From: Bacteroidaceae bacterium
GTDB lineage: Bacteria; Bacteroidota; Bacteroidia; Bacteroidales; Bacteroidaceae
Assembly (NCBI GenBank): GCA_017466065.1
Contig: JAFTUV010000042.1
Coordinates: forward strand, 1-9,166
Length of the DNA: 9,166 nucleotides
Reading direction: 5' to 3'
In this document: in pieces, positions 1 through 6,885 of the stretch
Layout: every line of letters starts with the position of its first letter
How positions within the stretch are numbered: position 1 is the first letter of the stretch
Made by a program: the position numbers and the translations under genes
The notes under the pieces: generated by a model
The model's input: the letters and a program-made list of their open reading frames with translations, nothing else
What the model was told of the DNA's origin: nothing
The model's database searches: none

Positions 1-140
1 ATGTTTTTTCATTTTTCAAAGGCGCATAGCGGGCTATGTAACTGCGAAAAAGGGAGAAACAGGCAAAAAAGAGCATAAAAAGGCAAGCACAACTCGCGGG
101 TAATGTAATCAACTTTTTCGAAAGAAATTTAAACAGCTTC
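1..140. other. Intergenic 3' flank of the his operon with a 25-codon ORF and a small palindrome
   Basis: No convincing gene is present. On the plus strand, positions 1-78 form a 25-codon open frame starting MFFHFSKAHSGLCNCEKG and ending in TAA; it is lysine- and arginine-rich and has no ribosome-binding site that can be judged, because the window begins at its ATG. Inside it, CATAG (25-29) and CTATG (34-38) are inverted around CGGG. The text resembles a dispersed Bacteroidales intergenic sequence more than a gene, but that is from memory and not shown here. Reading on the minus strand away from hisF I see T-rich runs but no GC-rich stem immediately before them, so I cannot place a his operon terminator. 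The his transcript may therefore continue past the window edge. Confidence 0.3.
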
Positions 141-896
141 TTATAATCTCACTTTAATATTCTGTTTACGTAACTCCCTTTTAAGCTCCTCCACGGTAAT
201 CTCGCCATAGTGGAAAATGCTGGCAGCAAGAGCCGCATCGGCCTTTCCCACGGATAGGACCTCGGCAATATCGTTCACACAGCCGGCACCGCCCGACGCA
301 ATTATGGGTATTGAAAGAGTGTCGGCAAGGGCTGCAAAAGTGTCACAGGGATAGCCGTTGCGGGTGCCATCGTGGTCCATAGAGGTGAACAACAGTTCAC
401 CGGCTCCACGCTCCTGTCCCTCGCGGGCCCACGAGAAAAGTTCCTTTTCGGTCAACTGCCTACCACCGTGAGTGGTAATGCGCCACACTCCATCCACCTG
501 CTTCGCATCCACCGCAAGCACCACAAACTGGCTGCCATACTTTGCAGCAATCTCATCTATAAGCCCGGGGTTGCGCACCGCCGCGCTGTTAATGGATATT
601 TTGTCGGCACCCGCATCGAGCAAGCGTGCCGCATCGTCTATTGTGGAAATTCCGCCACCCACGGTAAACGGGATATTTATGTTGCGGGCAATGCGCTCCA
701 CAAGCGAAGTGAATGTGTTACGCCCCTCGTGCGTGGCACTAATATCAAGGTAAACAAGTTCATCGGCACCCTGCTGGGCATACATACGGCCAAGCTCCAC
801 AGCGTCGCCCACATCCTGCAAGCTCACGAAATTCACCCCCTTCACCGTGCGTCCCTCTTTAACATCGAGGCAGGGAATTAAGCGTTTAGCAACCAT
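141..896 (-). CDS. hisF: Imidazole glycerol phosphate synthase, cyclase subunit HisF
   Basis: HisF takes ammonia produced by HisH and joins it to PRFAR, releasing imidazole glycerol phosphate (to HisB) and AICAR (to purine synthesis). It acts in the cytosol as the HisF-HisH complex. The 251-residue length is normal for the family. It is a (beta/alpha)8 barrel: the N-terminal LIPCLDVK carries the catalytic Asp11 and VVLAVDAK carries Asp130, at the same numbers as in the well-studied Thermotoga enzyme. The phosphate-binding loops GGGIS (80-84) and ASGGAG in the C-terminal half are present. The start codon lies inside the end of hisA (19-base overlap, different frame) with no obvious Shine-Dalgarno sequence, so translation is probably coupled to hisA. 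It is the last his gene in the window; hisI/hisIE does not follow within the 140 bases left. Confidence 0.97.
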   Translation of the reverse strand: MVAKRLIPCLDVKEGRTVKGVNFVSLQDVGDAVELGRMYAQQGADELVYLDISATHEGRNTFTSLVERIARNINIPFTVGGGISTIDDAARLLDAGADKISINSAAVRNPGLIDEIAAKYGSQFVVLAVDAKQVDGVWRITTHGGRQLTEKELFSWAREGQERGAGELLFTSMDHDGTRNGYPCDTFAALADTLSIPIIASGGAGCVNDIAEVLSVGKADAALAASIFHYGEITVEELKRELRKQNIKVRL

Positions 897-1606
897 TGTT
901 TCAAGTCGTTTAAAGTTATTCGGCCCTCATATATAGCCTTGCCTATGATTACACTGTGCAACCCAAGCCCGGCAGCCTTCTCAATATCGTTCATAGAGCT
1001 TATTCCGCCGCTCAAAGTAGTATTCACGGTGGGATACTTATCCTTCAACTCCACATAAAGTTCAAAGTTAGGACCCTGCAACATTCCATCCTTTGAAATG
1101 TCGGTGCATATAAGCTGTTCGAGCCCCGCGGGAAGAAACTGCTCTATTATGCTGTCGATGGTAACCTGTGTCTCTTTGAGCCAGCCGTGAGTAGCCACAT
1201 TGCGACCGCGGACATCGGCACCGAGAATAATGTGCCCGGCACCATACTCTTGCAGCCACGAAGCGAAAAGCTCAGCATTATCGACCGCCACACTGCCACA
1301 AATCACACGATTGGCACCGGCATTCATCGCCTGTCGCAAGGCCTCGCTGCTCTTTATTCCGCCACCCCACTCAATATCGAGCGAAGTTTCTGTGGCAAGG
1401 CGTTCCAACACACGCAGGTTACAAGGCTCCTTTGCCTTTGCACCATCAAGATCGACAACGTGCAGACGAGAAATACCACAATCGGCATACATTTTTGCCA
1501 TATCCACGGGATTCTGCTCATACACCTTTCTGTCGGCATAATCGCCCTGTGTCAGGCGCACACAGCACCCGTCTATCAAATCTATTGCAGGAATAAGCTC
1601 CATCAT
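878..1606 (-). CDS. hisA: ProFAR isomerase HisA
   Basis: HisA carries out the Amadori rearrangement of ProFAR to PRFAR, the substrate of HisF-HisH. At 242 residues it is full length and shares the half-barrel duplication of HisF. The N-terminal ELIPAIDL holds the catalytic Asp (residue 9 here, Asp8 if the second Met is used), ILGADVRG holds the second Asp (131), and CTDISKDGM (167-175) is the conserved barrel strand with the catalytic-site Thr-Asp. Phosphate loops GGGIK (81-85) and SGGISS (199-204) are present. The frame opens ATGATG; the first ATG overlaps the hisH stop as ATGA, which favours it as the start. The 3' end overlaps hisF by 19 bases. Nothing suggests the dual HisA/TrpF enzyme PriA: this is an ordinary his operon copy. 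Confidence 0.97.
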   Translation of the reverse strand: MMELIPAIDLIDGCCVRLTQGDYADRKVYEQNPVDMAKMYADCGISRLHVVDLDGAKAKEPCNLRVLERLATETSLDIEWGGGIKSSEALRQAMNAGANRVICGSVAVDNAELFASWLQEYGAGHIILGADVRGRNVATHGWLKETQVTIDSIIEQFLPAGLEQLICTDISKDGMLQGPNFELYVELKDKYPTVNTTLSGGISSMNDIEKAAGLGLHSVIIGKAIYEGRITLNDLKQWLLNA

Positions 1607-2193
1607 AATTCAATAAAGTTTTTCAAAATCAATTCTCCCACGGCACCGCTCTTCTCGGGGTGAAACTGCGCACCATAGAAATTACCTTTGTTAATTGCAG
1701 CGGCAAATTCACGACCATTGGCCGAGGTTGCAATCGTTCCTTCACAAATATCGGGAGCAAACGAGTGTACAAAATAGACAAAAGCCCCCTCCTCTATTCC
1801 TTTGAACAGCGGTGAAGAGAGATTCTTAATCTCGTTCCAGCCCATATGAGGCACCTTAACCCCGGCGGCAGGCGAAGGAACGAATTTGCGCACATCAGTA
1901 TCGAAAATGCCAAGGCACTCGGCATTTCCCTCCTCGCTTCGGCGACACATCAGCTGCAAGCCTATGCAGATACCCAGCACCGGCTGTTCAAGCCCCTTAA
2001 TCACATCGCACAAGCCACGCTCGCTCAATTTCTGCATAGCCGACGAAGCCTCGCCCACTCCGGGCAGCAGCACCTTGTCGGCACCCTTTATTATCTCGTG
2101 ATTATCGGTAATGCAATATTCGGCACCAATGCGGTCGAGCACATTGCACACCGAGCGCAGATTACCTGTATCATAGTCAACTATCGCAATCAT
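1603..2193 (-). CDS. hisH: Imidazole glycerol phosphate synthase, glutamine amidotransferase subunit HisH
   Basis: HisH hydrolyses glutamine and passes ammonia through the HisF barrel. It is a class I (triad) glutamine amidotransferase of 196 residues, the usual size. The nucleophile is Cys76 in GICIGLQLM, and the His178-Glu180 pair lies in QFHPEKS. The oxyanion-strand motif PGVG (44-47) and the HisH signatures VPHMGWN (114-120) and YFVHS (140-144) are also present. The start ATG overlaps the hisB stop by four bases (ATGA), and its own stop overlaps hisA in the same way. This fits stoichiometric production with its partner HisF, which is two genes downstream. Confidence 0.97.
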   Translation of the reverse strand: MIAIVDYDTGNLRSVCNVLDRIGAEYCITDNHEIIKGADKVLLPGVGEASSAMQKLSERGLCDVIKGLEQPVLGICIGLQLMCRRSEEGNAECLGIFDTDVRKFVPSPAAGVKVPHMGWNEIKNLSSPLFKGIEEGAFVYFVHSFAPDICEGTIATSANGREFAAAINKGNFYGAQFHPEKSGAVGELILKNFIEL

Positions 2194-3320
2194 AATACAC
2201 CCTTGCTGCTTGGTAGTTCATAACAGAAAGGCTCACGCTTTACCGCCATACGCAATGCACGCGCAAATGCCTTGAAAATTCCCTCGGCAATGTGGTGATT
2301 ATTCTCGCCCCTCGCCTGAATGTGCAGATTGCAGTTCATTGCCGCCGCCAATGCCTTAAAGAAGTGACTGAACATTTCGGTGGGAACATCACCCACATAT
2401 TCGCGGGTAAACTGCACATCCCAGCAAAAATCTATGCGGCCGCCAAAATCCACAAGCACCATCGCACGGCTCTCGTCCATAGGAAGCACAAAGCCGTAAC
2501 GGCCAATGCCGCGCTTGTTTCCAAGAGCCTTCACAATAGCATCGCCAAGCACAATGGCAATATCCTCCATAGTGTGGTGCTCGTCCACTTGAAGGTCGCC
2601 CGCAGCCTTGACATTGAGCGACACGCCTGCGTGATGCACTATCTGGTCGAGCATATGGTCGAGGAATTTAAGCCCCGTATCTATGCCCGAGACACCCTTG
2701 CCGTCGAGGTCTATTGTTACACTTATATCCGTTTCTCTGGTCTTGCGCACCACTGTGGCAGTGCGCTCCTCGCAACGCAGGAACTCTGCAATCTGTGCCC
2801 AGCTGTCGGTGGCAAGCACACACACATCGGCGTATGGCAGTGAGCGCATCTCCTCCACCCTCGCCTTGTCGGCAGTGTAAAGGATAGCCTTCGCACCCAG
2901 ATTCTTCGCAAGCTCGACATCGGTAAGGCGGTCGCCAATAACGAAACAGCGTGCAAGGTCATATTCACCCGACATATATTTGCCGAACATCCCCGTGCCG
3001 GGCTTGCGTGTGGGCTTATTATCGCTCTTGTAGGTAACATCTATCAACTGGTCGTCGAACTTCACGCCCTCGCCGGCAAGCACCTGCAACATCTTGTCGT
3101 GTACAATATCGAACTGCTCCTGCGGATAGGCGGCAGTGCCCAGCCCATCCTGATTGCTTGCTATCACAAGCTCAAAATCCATTTCCGCTATTCGGCCGAG
3201 CGCACCAATCACCCCCGGCTCAAAAACAAGCTGTTCCAGCGTGTCCACCTGCTCGGTTACAGGCGGTTCCCATATAATTGTTCCGTCGCGGTCTATAAAA
3301 AGAGCCTTCTTCATAATCAT
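2190..3320 (-). CDS. hisB: Bifunctional histidinol-phosphatase / imidazoleglycerol-phosphate dehydratase HisB
   Basis: This fused enzyme performs the sixth and eighth steps: dehydration of imidazole glycerol phosphate and dephosphorylation of histidinol phosphate. Residues 1 to about 175 are a HAD phosphatase: FIDRDGT gives Asp10 and Asp12, ASNQDG gives motif II, RKPGTG gives the motif III lysine (106), and GDRLTD (129-134) gives motif IV. Residues from about 184 to 376 are the dehydratase, with the metal-binding histidine motifs VHHAG (229-232), DEHHTMED (246-253) and NNHHIAEG (340-347), ending ELPSSKGVL. The loop before RKPG (94-105) has no cysteine or histidine, unlike the zinc-binding loop I know from E. 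coli HisB. Start: the first ATG overlaps the hisC stop (ATGA), but the second in-frame ATG (Met3) has AAAGG six bases upstream and gives the usual MKKALFIDRDG start, so the true protein may be 374 residues. Confidence 0.96.
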   Translation of the reverse strand: MIMKKALFIDRDGTIIWEPPVTEQVDTLEQLVFEPGVIGALGRIAEMDFELVIASNQDGLGTAAYPQEQFDIVHDKMLQVLAGEGVKFDDQLIDVTYKSDNKPTRKPGTGMFGKYMSGEYDLARCFVIGDRLTDVELAKNLGAKAILYTADKARVEEMRSLPYADVCVLATDSWAQIAEFLRCEERTATVVRKTRETDISVTIDLDGKGVSGIDTGLKFLDHMLDQIVHHAGVSLNVKAAGDLQVDEHHTMEDIAIVLGDAIVKALGNKRGIGRYGFVLPMDESRAMVLVDFGGRIDFCWDVQFTREYVGDVPTEMFSHFFKALAAAMNCNLHIQARGENNHHIAEGIFKAFARALRMAVKREPFCYELPSSKGVL

Positions 3321-4354
3321 CCTTTAAAATCCTTTACCACCGCGAGCATTTTATCATTCTCCTCGGGTGTTCCAATAGTAATTCTCAAACACTCGCTGCA
3401 CCCCTTCACCTTTGAACGGTCGCGCACTATCACCTGCTCGGCAATGAGGGCATCGTAAAGGGCACGCGCCGCACTCACCTGCACAAGCAGGAAATTCGCA
3501 TCGGAGGGGAACACCCTCTTAACGCAAGGGCAATAGGCCAATTCCGCAGCCACTCGCTCACGCTCGCTCTTCACAATCTCAATTTCACTCTTAACGTCAC
3601 GGGCAAGCAACTCCTTTGCACGCTCCATTCCCGCAAGGTTAATATTGTAGGGATATTTCACATTGGCAAATATCGACATAATCTCCTTTGCGGCAAAGGC
3701 AAGGCCCAATCGCAATCCCGCAAGGCCGTATGCCTTTGAGAGAGTTTGCAGCACAATGAGATTGGGATATTCGGCAAGCAATGTGGTGAGGCTCGGCTGT
3801 GACGCAAAATCTATATAAGCCTCATCCACCACAAGCACTCCCTTGAAGCCCGCAAGCAGACGCTTAATCTCCTCCACGGGGAATATGTTTCCCGAAGGGT
3901 TGTTGGGCGAGCACACAAACATAAGTTTTGTATTTTCGTCGCACACAGCCAAAAGTTCATCGACAGGCAACGAAAAATCACATCCCAACTGCACCTCACG
4001 CACCTCAACATCGTTAATATCGGCCGACACGCGGTACATTCCATAGCTTGGAGCTATTGCAACCACATTGTCGATGCGGGGCTCGCAGAATATGCGGAAA
4101 CAGAGGTCTATCGCCTCGTCGCTACCGTTTCCAATGAACATCTGCTCCACAGCCACACCCTTTTTAGGTGCTATAATGGATTTAAGTTCGGCCTGACGAG
4201 GGTCGGGGTAACGGTTATAGCCATTTTCAAAGGGATTCTCGTTGGCATCGAGGAATACTCCCAACGCTCCTTTATATTCGTCACGCGCAGTGGAATAGGG
4301 CGCAAGAGCCTTTATATTCTTGCGCACAAGGCGCAGCACATCATTAATTTCCAT
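3317..4354 (-). CDS. hisC: Histidinol-phosphate aminotransferase HisC
   Basis: HisC transaminates imidazole acetol phosphate to L-histidinol phosphate using glutamate, in the cytosol. It is a 345-residue fold type I PLP enzyme. The Schiff-base lysine is Lys207 in QTLSKAYGLAGLRLG, with the phosphate-contacting Arg215 in the same motif. LDANENP (35-41), GNGSDEAIDL (75-84), SPNNPSGN (149-156) and DEAYIDF (177-183, whose Asp binds the PLP nitrogen) are all intact, and the C-terminal LRITIGTPEEN (323-333) carries the substrate carboxylate-binding arginine. It starts five bases after the hisD stop, the only true gap between his genes here, and has no clear Shine-Dalgarno sequence. Its stop overlaps the hisB start. 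The adjacent hisB phosphatase uses its product. Confidence 0.96.
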   Translation of the reverse strand: MEINDVLRLVRKNIKALAPYSTARDEYKGALGVFLDANENPFENGYNRYPDPRQAELKSIIAPKKGVAVEQMFIGNGSDEAIDLCFRIFCEPRIDNVVAIAPSYGMYRVSADINDVEVREVQLGCDFSLPVDELLAVCDENTKLMFVCSPNNPSGNIFPVEEIKRLLAGFKGVLVVDEAYIDFASQPSLTTLLAEYPNLIVLQTLSKAYGLAGLRLGLAFAAKEIMSIFANVKYPYNINLAGMERAKELLARDVKSEIEIVKSERERVAAELAYCPCVKRVFPSDANFLLVQVSAARALYDALIAEQVIVRDRSKVKGCSECLRITIGTPEENDKMLAVVKDFKG

Positions 4355-4359
4355 AGTTG

Positions 4360-5643
4360 TCAGATATCTTTTCCCATACGCAAGAGGGCTGCTGCCGCGT
4401 GGGCATCGAGCCCCTCGGCCTGCGCCATAGTCACAATGGTACCGCCAAGCGCATCAATTCCCTCTTTTGTAAGTTCCTGATAAGTTATCTTGCGCACGAA
4501 GCTGTCGAGGTTCACTCCGCTGCACGAACGTGCCCAGCCGCTTGTGGGCAGCGTGTGATTGGTACCCGACGCATAATCGCCCGCACTCTCGGGTGAGTAG
4601 TTGCCAATGAACACACTGCCGGCCGCAGTAATTCCGGCGGCAATCTCCCAAGGATTGTTCATCGAAATTATCAAATGTTCGGGAGCGTATGTATTCACAA
4701 ACTCAATCTGCTCCTCTTTCGTCGTCAGGATTATTGTGCGGCTGTTACCCAATGCCTTCACGGCAAGCTCCTTGCGAGGCAACTTTTCAAGCTGCACGGC
4801 AAGTTCCGCATCCACCGCATCGGCAATGGCGACACTGCCGCATACGAGCAACGCTTGCGAGTCGGCACCGTGCTCGGCCTGTGAGAGAAGGTCGCTTGCC
4901 ACAAATGCGGGATTGGCCGTTTCATCGGCCATTACAAGCACCTCCGATGGGCCCGCCGGCATATCTATCGACACACGGTTGGTAACACGCTCCTTTGCCT
5001 TTGTCACATAGCGGTTGCCCGGGCCGAAAATCTTATCCACCGCAGGAATACTCCCGGTGCCGTATGCCATTGCTGCCACAGCCTGTGCGCCACCCACCTT
5101 GAAGATGCGGTCGACGCCACACACCATCGCAGCCGAAAGAACCGCAGGAGCAACCTTGCCCTGCTTGTTCACAGGCGTGCACAGCACAATCTCCTTGCAG
5201 CCCGCCACCTTTGCAGGAATAGCAAGCATAAGCACGGTGGAGAATAGAGGAGCCGTTCCGCCGGGAACATACAGGCCCACCCTTTGAATGGGCACGGCAC
5301 GTTGCACGCACTTCACGCCCGGCGATGTTACAACCTCAATATCATCGAAACGCTGTGCTATGTGGAAACGGGTAATATTGCGTGCGGCAGTAGCAATCGC
5401 ATCTTTCAGCTCTTGCGGCACCTGTTCAAAAGCCTCGCGCTTCTCCTCCTCGCTCACCTCTATGCAGGCAAGCTCCACGCCGTCGATCTCCTGCGCAAGC
5501 TCGCGCACGGCCTTGTCGCCGTCGCGCTTCACACGTTCAATAATAGCATCCACACGACCGGCAATCACAGCATCGTCGGCCACCATACGCTCGCACAGCC
5601 TTGCCCACTCCTCTCTTGCCGGGTTTATATATCTTGCAATCAT
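4360..5643 (-). CDS. hisD: Histidinol dehydrogenase HisD
   Basis: HisD catalyses the last two steps, the NAD-dependent four-electron oxidation of histidinol to histidine. It is a zinc enzyme that works as a homodimer. The 427-residue length is typical. Zinc ligands align with a constant offset of four from the E. coli enzyme: Gln255 and His258 in SQAEHGAD, Asp356 in SAGDYASG and His415 in GLDAHAAAA. The catalytic base pair is Glu322-His323 in APEHL. The glycine-rich GPGNRYVTKAK (207-217) and GGAQAVAA (184-191) are also intact. The start ATG overlaps the hisG stop (ATGA), and the 13 bases spanning this junction are identical to those at hisB/hisH. No sign of truncation. Confidence 0.97.
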   Translation of the reverse strand: MIARYINPAREEWARLCERMVADDAVIAGRVDAIIERVKRDGDKAVRELAQEIDGVELACIEVSEEEKREAFEQVPQELKDAIATAARNITRFHIAQRFDDIEVVTSPGVKCVQRAVPIQRVGLYVPGGTAPLFSTVLMLAIPAKVAGCKEIVLCTPVNKQGKVAPAVLSAAMVCGVDRIFKVGGAQAVAAMAYGTGSIPAVDKIFGPGNRYVTKAKERVTNRVSIDMPAGPSEVLVMADETANPAFVASDLLSQAEHGADSQALLVCGSVAIADAVDAELAVQLEKLPRKELAVKALGNSRTIILTTKEEQIEFVNTYAPEHLIISMNNPWEIAAGITAAGSVFIGNYSPESAGDYASGTNHTLPTSGWARSCSGVNLDSFVRKITYQELTKEGIDALGGTIVTMAQAEGLDAHAAAALLRMGKDI

Positions 5644-6491
5644 AATACTATTTTTTCGAGAGCCAGCACCAGAATATCCTCGGCACCAATGGCTTTCAAT
5701 TTCTCAATAACGTTCCACAGTTGCTTTTCATCGACAACAGTCTGCAACGAGCACCACCCCTTTTGTGCAAGGGGAATAACGGTGGGGCTGCGCATCGCAG
5801 GGAGCAAGGCAACAGCCTCTTCGAGTGCCGCTTCGGGGATATTCAGCAACAGATACTTCTTGCCGGCCCCTTTGAGCACCGACTCGAAACGCGACATAAG
5901 CTGACGGGCAATAGCCATCTTCTCCTCCGAGAGGCCGGGAGTGCCTATGAGCACCGCCTCCGACTGCAACACCTGCTCCACCTCCACAAGACCGTTGGTA
6001 ATGAGCGTTCCGCCCGACGACACAATATCGAAGATAGCATCGGCAAGGCCTGCGGCGGGAGCAATCTCCACCGAGCCGGTGATAGTGTGAATTTCGGCCT
6101 TAATACCATTCTCCTCAAAGAATTTCGACAACACATTGGGGTAGGAAGTGGCAATGCGCTTGCCATTGAAATAACTCAACCCCTCATATTTATCGGCCTT
6201 GGGAATTGCGAGCGAAATGCGGCAACCGCCGAATCCCAACTTCTGCAAAATATCCACGTCGTATCCACGCTCGGCAACCTCGTTGTAACCAACAAAGCCA
6301 AGGTCGGCCGCACCCATCGAAACAGTTTGCGGAATATCATCGTCGCGCAGGAAAAGCACCTCCACGGGAAAATCGGAGGCACGCATAAGAAACTTTCTCT
6401 TCTCCTCCTTTATTGTCACACCTGCATCGCGCAGCAACTGCATACTCTGTTCATTCAAGCGACCTTTGGTCTGTACAGCAATTCTTAACAT
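5640..6491 (-). CDS. hisG: ATP phosphoribosyltransferase HisG, long form
   Basis: HisG catalyses the committed first step, condensing ATP with PRPP to phosphoribosyl-ATP, and is the usual point of feedback inhibition by histidine. At 283 residues this is the long, hexameric form, which needs no HisZ partner. Residues 1 to about 210 form the catalytic, periplasmic-binding-protein-like domains, with TKGRLNEQS near the N-terminus, GFGGCRISLA (86-95) and the PRPP-binding EIAPAAGLADAIFDIVSSGG (142-161). Residues from about 212 to 283 form the ACT-like regulatory domain, including MRSPTVIPLA and the ending ALEKIVL. The start is the first ATG after the tandem-repeat leader; the upstream AAAAACCGAATAAT is A-rich with no Shine-Dalgarno, common in Bacteroidetes. 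Two levels of control are implied: allosteric via the C-terminal domain and attenuation via the leader. Confidence 0.97.
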   Translation of the reverse strand: MLRIAVQTKGRLNEQSMQLLRDAGVTIKEEKRKFLMRASDFPVEVLFLRDDDIPQTVSMGAADLGFVGYNEVAERGYDVDILQKLGFGGCRISLAIPKADKYEGLSYFNGKRIATSYPNVLSKFFEENGIKAEIHTITGSVEIAPAAGLADAIFDIVSSGGTLITNGLVEVEQVLQSEAVLIGTPGLSEEKMAIARQLMSRFESVLKGAGKKYLLLNIPEAALEEAVALLPAMRSPTVIPLAQKGWCSLQTVVDEKQLWNVIEKLKAIGAEDILVLALEKIVL

Positions 6492-6519
6492 ATTATTCGG
6501 TTTTTATTTACTTTTTCAT

Positions 6520-6643
6520 CATTAACCTGCCATTCGAACGCGCAGCGGAAAATTTCCATTCACACGAACCTCTCATTTCGAACGCGCAGCGGAGAAATCC
6601 CATTCACACGAACCTCTCATTTCGAACGCGCAGCGGAGAAATC
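6520..6643 (-). repeat. 44-bp tandem repeat, about 2.8 copies, in the his leader
   Basis: Read on the minus strand, the unit starts GATTTCTCCGCTGCGCGTTC and ends GTGTGAATGG. Copies 1 (6643-6600) and 2 (6599-6556) are identical over all 44 bases. Copy 3 (6555 to about 6520) keeps TTCCGCTGCGCGTTCGAA but diverges at both ends. Each unit has ATTTC and GAAAT as short inverted arms around the GC-rich core. The array lies downstream of the attenuator terminator and upstream of hisG, so any read-through his mRNA carries it. There are no unique spacers, so it is not a CRISPR. Similar TTTCTCC...TCGAAATGA strings are, from memory, common between genes in gut bacteria, which would make this a local amplification of a dispersed element. 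Confidence 0.85.
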
Positions 6644-6670
6644 TAAAAAACTCCATTTATTTTTTGCAAT

Positions 6671-6708
6671 AAAAAACAAAAAGAGCCCACCATTATGCAG
6701 GCAAGCTC
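6671..6708 (-). terminator. his attenuator: intrinsic terminator
   Basis: On the minus strand, GAGCTTGCC (6708-6700) can pair with GGTGGGCTC (6691-6683) around the 8-base loop TGCATAAT. This gives nine pairs in RNA, three of them G-U. TTTTTGTTTTTT (6682-6671) follows at once. This is a factor-independent terminator 39 bases after the leader peptide stop and about 180 bases before hisG, so it would end transcription before any his enzyme gene. The G-U pairs make the stem only moderately stable, which suits a switch. Confidence 0.85.
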
Positions 6709-6756
6709 ATCATCTATTTACACCGAAGCAAACACACACAGCAACGCTTACCCTGC
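6697..6756 (-). promoter_or_regulatory. Predicted his antiterminator, overlapping the leader stop codon
   Basis: On the minus strand, GCAGGGTAAGC (6756-6746) can pair with GCTTGCCTGC (6706-6697): five pairs, a bulged G, then five more (one G-U). The second arm takes up most of the terminator's 5' arm, so the two structures exclude each other. The first arm covers the last two sense codons and the TAA of the leader peptide. Inference: a ribosome that finishes the peptide sits on this arm and lets the terminator form, whereas a ribosome stalled at the histidine codons, about 24 bases upstream, leaves it free to form the antiterminator. Seen only by eye; no folding energies were calculated. Confidence 0.7.
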
Positions 6757-6810
6757 TCTCTTTTCAGATAGGATGCGGTGATGGTGATGATATTTGTTCT
6801 GTGTAAACAT
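6748..6810 (-). CDS. hisL: his operon leader peptide with four consecutive His codons
   Basis: This 20-codon frame reads MFTQNKY, then HHHH, then RILSEKRAG and TAA. The His run is CAT CAC CAT CAC at codons 8-11. Its place, upstream of a terminator/antiterminator pair and the whole his operon, makes it the sensing element of ribosome-mediated attenuation, like HisL of enterobacteria, whose leader has seven His codons in a row. The peptide itself probably has no function after synthesis. The ATG follows AAAGAATAAGCG, which is A-rich without a strong Shine-Dalgarno, as usual in this phylum. It would be missed by gene finders because of its length. A second, out-of-frame ATG 17 bases upstream opens a 37-codon frame without a His run, which I do not favour. 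Confidence 0.85.
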   Translation of the reverse strand: MFTQNKYHHHHRILSEKRAG

Positions 6811-6838
6811 CGCTTATTCTTTATCATTTTTTCTTTTC

Positions 6839-6880
6839 GAAAGGCCGCTTGCTCACAAATTGCAAGCATTTTGCCTTTTC
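6839..6880 (-). promoter_or_regulatory. 5'-end hairpin of the predicted his leader RNA
   Basis: On the minus strand, GAAAAGGC (6880-6873) pairs with GCCTTTC (6845-6839) with one bulged A. After an internal loop, GCTTGC (6867-6862) pairs with GCAAGC (6852-6847) around a 9-base loop. The stem would begin about where the transcript starts if the -7 element at 6886-6893 is right. It has no U tract directly after it, so it is not a terminator. Possible roles are protection of the 5' end or keeping GCAAGC, which is complementary to GCTTGC in the terminator arm, from interfering with the attenuator. Its existence as a stem is well supported; its role is inference. Confidence 0.55.
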
Positions 6881-6885
6881 AACCG

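Noticed and set aside
372..6488. Many long plus-strand open frames opposite the his genes, up to 255 codons at 5721-6488.
   Set aside because: All lie antisense to his genes with intact catalytic motifs and show compositionally odd, motif-free translations; they reflect codon bias.
6533..6643. Tandem 44-bp repeat as a possible CRISPR array.
   Set aside because: Copies abut directly with no variable spacers, and no cas genes are present.
6413..6646. A 77-codon plus-strand open frame.
   Set aside because: It is the translation of the start of hisG in reverse plus the 44-bp tandem repeat; its C-terminal text repeats with the DNA unit and has no start context or homologous look.
6714..6827. A 37-codon minus-strand frame with an ATG 17 bases upstream of the His-run leader ATG.
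   Set aside because: It overlaps the leader peptide out of frame, contains no run of His codons, and its translation would run through both switch arms; the His-rich frame fits the context far better.
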